In this document: in pieces, positions 4,805 through 7,011 of the stretch
How the letters are laid out: every line of letters starts with the position of its first letter
Numbering within the stretch: the stretch's first letter is position 1
NCBI GenBank assembly: GCA_041576975.1
Contig: JBFGJY010000094.1
Coordinates: 1 to 7,011 of the forward strand
Source of the DNA: JBFGJY01 sp041576975
Lineage (GTDB): Bacteria; Pseudomonadota; Gammaproteobacteria; UBA4575
Length of the DNA: 7,011 nucleotides
Direction: 5' to 3'
Notes under the pieces: generated by a model
Database searches by the model: none
The model's input: only the letters and a program-made list of their open reading frames with translations
Told to the model about the DNA's origin: nothing
Made by a program: the position numbers and the translations under genes

Positions 4805-5848
4805 ATGGCATCTATAAATAAGAAAAAGCTAACTAACACACTAGTTATTATTGGCATCGTTATTTTATTTTACGTAGTTTGGTTTTTCTATGGTGAAACA
4901 ATATATACACAATGGCGAGCATTTCTTAATGATGTCCCTGAAGGTTTTGCAGTTGGCAATGGCCGTTTAGAAGCAGAAGAAATCGATATTTCTACAAAAT
5001 ATGCAGGACGTGTGGATGATGTTTTATTTCATGAAGGCGATTTTATTGATGCAAATGAAATTGTGGCGCGAATGGACACAAAAACGCTTCACGCTCAGTT
5101 AAAACAAGCAGAAGCTAGAGTTGAACAAGCAAAAAAAGAACGTGACCAAGCTCATGCAATCGTGCAACAACGTGAAAGCGAATATTCATTAGCTAAAAAA
5201 GAACTTAAACGTTCCTTAAAAATATACAAAGGAGATCCTGGTGCGATTTCTGAAGAAGAAATTGATCGTGACCAAAGTCGTGTGCAAACTGCAAAAGCGG
5301 TATGGACGGCAGCTAAAGCCCAACTGGCTACGTCATCTGCCATCATTAATGCTGCTATAGCAGAAACCGAACGCCTGCAGATAGAAATTGATGATGGAAT
5401 CTTACGTACACCACGTAGAGTACGCATTCAATATCGACTGGCTGAACCAGGTGAAGTATTACCCGCTGGTGGCAAAATCTACACCACTCTTGATCTTTCC
5501 GATGTTTATATGACATTGTTTTTTTCAGAAACAATTGTGGGAAGAATTGCAATTGGTGCAGAGAGCCGCATTATATTTGATGCAGCTACTGAGTTTGTGA
5601 TTCCAGCCAAAGTATCGTTTGTGGATGCAAAATCTCAATTTACCCCTAAAACAGTAGAAACACAGACCGAACGCGAGAAATTGATGTTCCGTGTCAAAGT
5701 GAAAATTGATTCTGAGCTACTAAGAAAATATGAACCGCAAGTGAAAACCGGTCTTCCTGGTATTGCATATGTTCGCTTGAACCCAGAAATTGTATGGCCA
5801 ACACATCTTCAGCCGAAACTTCCTAAACCGAGAACAAATCCGCCTTGA
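4805..5848 (+). CDS. HlyD-family membrane fusion protein of an rbbA-type efflux operon (YhiI-like)
   Basis: 347 residues. A short basic N-terminus (NKKK) is followed by one membrane anchor at about 11-29, then a periplasmic adaptor. The adaptor has a biotinyl/lipoyl-like half (GRLEAEEIDISTKYAGRV, 53-70, then VLFHEGDFIDANEIVARMD), a long Ala/Gln/Glu-rich coiled-coil hairpin at about 95-198, the returning half (LRTPRRVRIQYRLAEPGEVLPAGG, 200-223), and a beta-barrel domain to about residue 330. The tail is proline-rich. Size and motifs match E. coli YhiI, which stands upstream of rbbA and yhhJ. Its role would be to link the inner-membrane ABC exporter to an outer-membrane channel such as TolC. 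The start has only a weak ribosome site (AAAG), but it precedes the anchor directly and no better upstream start is in frame. The stop overlaps the next gene's start, so the two are co-translated. The exported substrate is unknown. Confidence 0.93.
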   Translation: MASINKKKLTNTLVIIGIVILFYVVWFFYGETIYTQWRAFLNDVPEGFAVGNGRLEAEEIDISTKYAGRVDDVLFHEGDFIDANEIVARMDTKTLHAQLKQAEARVEQAKKERDQAHAIVQQRESEYSLAKKELKRSLKIYKGDPGAISEEEIDRDQSRVQTAKAVWTAAKAQLATSSAIINAAIAETERLQIEIDDGILRTPRRVRIQYRLAEPGEVLPAGGKIYTTLDLSDVYMTLFFSETIVGRIAIGAESRIIFDAATEFVIPAKVSFVDAKSQFTPKTVETQTEREKLMFRVKVKIDSELLRKYEPQVKTGLPGIAYVRLNPEIVWPTHLQPKLPKPRTNPP

Positions 5849-7011
5849 TTGCACAGCTTTCTGAAATCACTCACCATTATGGCAAGCGAAAAGTCCTCGC
5901 AATCGAACATCTGACTGTTCCTCGTAATTGTATTACAGGAGTGATTGGGCCTGATGGTGTGGGTAAGTCTACGTTGTTGGGTTTAATCGCAGGTGCAAAA
6001 AAAATTCAAAATGGAACAATTAATGTTCTAGGTGGCGATATTCACAATCGTAAATTCCGCGACAGCATTTGTCCGCGAATAGCTTACATGCCACAAGGAT
6101 TGGGGAAAAATCTTTATGCAAGCTTATCGGTGTTCGAAAATGTTGACTTTTTTGGACGACTATTTGGCCAGTCACATGCTGAACGAGATTGGCGCATTAA
6201 AGAATTACTTGAAATTACTGGTCTTACACAATTTTCTACACGTCCAGCTGGAAAATTATCTGGCGGTATGAAGCAAAAACTTGGCCTATGTTGTGCATTA
6301 ATCCATGATCCAGAATTATTAATTTTAGATGAACCCACTACTGGGGTTGATCCGTTATCTCGTCGTCAATTTTGGGAATTTATTGAACGCGTCCGTATAC
6401 GTCGCAAGAATATGAGCGTAATTGTTGCAACTGCTTATATGGAAGAAGCAAATAACTTTGATTATTTGATTGCGATGGATGCTGGCAAAGTATTAACTGC
6501 TTGTAGTCCAGCAGAATTGATGGTGAGTACAGGTAAGGACAACTTAGATTCAGCTTTTATAGAAATACTGCCAGAAGAAAAACGTCATAAGCATAAAACA
6601 TTACAAATACCACCTCGCACAATTCAGAACGAGAACAATATCGTTATTGAAGCCAAAGGGCTTGCAAAAAAATTTGGCAGTTTTATCGCAGTCGATAATG
6701 TTAGTTTTGAAATTGAACGCGGCGAAATCTTTGGCTTTATAGGTTCTAACGGTTGTGGAAAGACCACGACGATGAAGATGTTAACGGGTTTATTGCCCGC
6801 TAGTGAAGGCGAAGCATGGCTGATCGGTAGTCCTATTAATGCACGAGACATCGAAACGCGTAAAAAAGTGGGATACATGACTCAATCATTTTCACTATAT
6901 TCAGAACTCACCGTCATACAAAATTTAGAACTGCATGCAAGTTTATTTCATTTACCAGTTGAAAAAAGAGCTTTACGCGTTAAGGAAATGATTCAGCGAT
7001 TGTCATTAGAG
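5845..7011 (+). CDS. rbbA: RbbA-type ABC exporter, double ATPase (partial, runs off the right edge)
   Basis: 389 codons are present, of about 910 in E. coli RbbA. Two nucleotide-binding domains stand in tandem. The first has Walker A GPDGVGKST (35-43), Q-loop MPQG (82-85), signature LSGGMKQ (138-144) and Walker B LLILDEPTTGVDP (158-170). The usual switch histidine is replaced (VATAYMEEA). The second has Walker A GSNGCGKTT (300-308) and Q-loop YMTQSFSLY (344-352); the window ends before its signature. In full-length relatives an ABC-2 type membrane domain follows, so this is ATPase and permease in one chain. RbbA was first described as a ribosome-associated ATPase, but gene context with a HlyD adaptor argues for export. 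The start is the TTG at 5845, overlapping the adaptor stop as TTGA. An in-frame stop at 5824-5826 and the absence of any other start codon before the Walker A motif leave no better choice, and IAQLSEITHHYGK aligns with the family N-terminus. Confidence 0.95.
   Translation, partial: MIAQLSEITHHYGKRKVLAIEHLTVPRNCITGVIGPDGVGKSTLLGLIAGAKKIQNGTINVLGGDIHNRKFRDSICPRIAYMPQGLGKNLYASLSVFENVDFFGRLFGQSHAERDWRIKELLEITGLTQFSTRPAGKLSGGMKQKLGLCCALIHDPELLILDEPTTGVDPLSRRQFWEFIERVRIRRKNMSVIVATAYMEEANNFDYLIAMDAGKVLTACSPAELMVSTGKDNLDSAFIEILPEEKRHKHKTLQIPPRTIQNENNIVIEAKGLAKKFGSFIAVDNVSFEIERGEIFGFIGSNGCGKTTTMKMLTGLLPASEGEAWLIGSPINARDIETRKKVGYMTQSFSLYSELTVIQNLELHASLFHLPVEKRALRVKEMIQRLSLE

Overview
The window reads as part of an AT-rich bacterial chromosome, most likely from a gammaproteobacterium. 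The evidence for this is the yhiI-rbbA type efflux operon, the bacterial delta-class carbonic anhydrase relic, and the short GACCGCT...AGCGGAC intergenic repeats. I cannot name the genus from the sequence alone.

The left half (about 1-2860) is a decaying accessory region. A delta-class carbonic anhydrase gene (339-1138, +) is recognisable over its whole length but is broken by a frameshift in its signal peptide and two in-frame stops. Directly behind it is the C-terminal stub of an IS30-family transposase (about 1151-1234, +), also carrying a stop. One intact small gene follows on the minus strand (1429-1824), encoding a four-helix membrane protein I cannot name. Next is a nearly full-length IS6-family insertion sequence (about 2065-2857), with both inverted ends visible and a transposase read in one frame through two nonsense codons. 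It sits inside a copy of an intergenic repeat whose relatives lie at 109-215 and 4283-4309.

The right half holds the intact genes, all on the plus strand. A flavin-dependent alkene reductase of the Old Yellow Enzyme/NemA family (3146-4225) stands alone. After 579 bases without a gene comes an operon: a HlyD-type membrane fusion protein (4805-5848), overlapped by a TTG-initiated rbbA-type double ABC ATPase (5845 to the window end, incomplete). In this operon type the adaptor spans the periplasm and RbbA powers an ABC-2 exporter; its transmembrane part, and usually a third permease gene, would lie beyond the right edge.

The most interesting regulatory hint is a 38-base sequence shared, 33 of 38 bases identical by eye, between the region upstream of the reductase (2875-2912) and the region upstream of the efflux operon (4696-4733). 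In the first copy it contains a perfect palindrome, GTTACAA-TCGG-TTGTAAC. One shared regulator for electrophile reduction and export is a testable idea, not a demonstrated one. The second intergenic region also carries several perfect inverted repeats, TTCCCTG repeats and a fragment resembling a tRNA T-loop. I saw no CRISPR array, complete tRNA or rRNA, and no strong case for a wholly new system.
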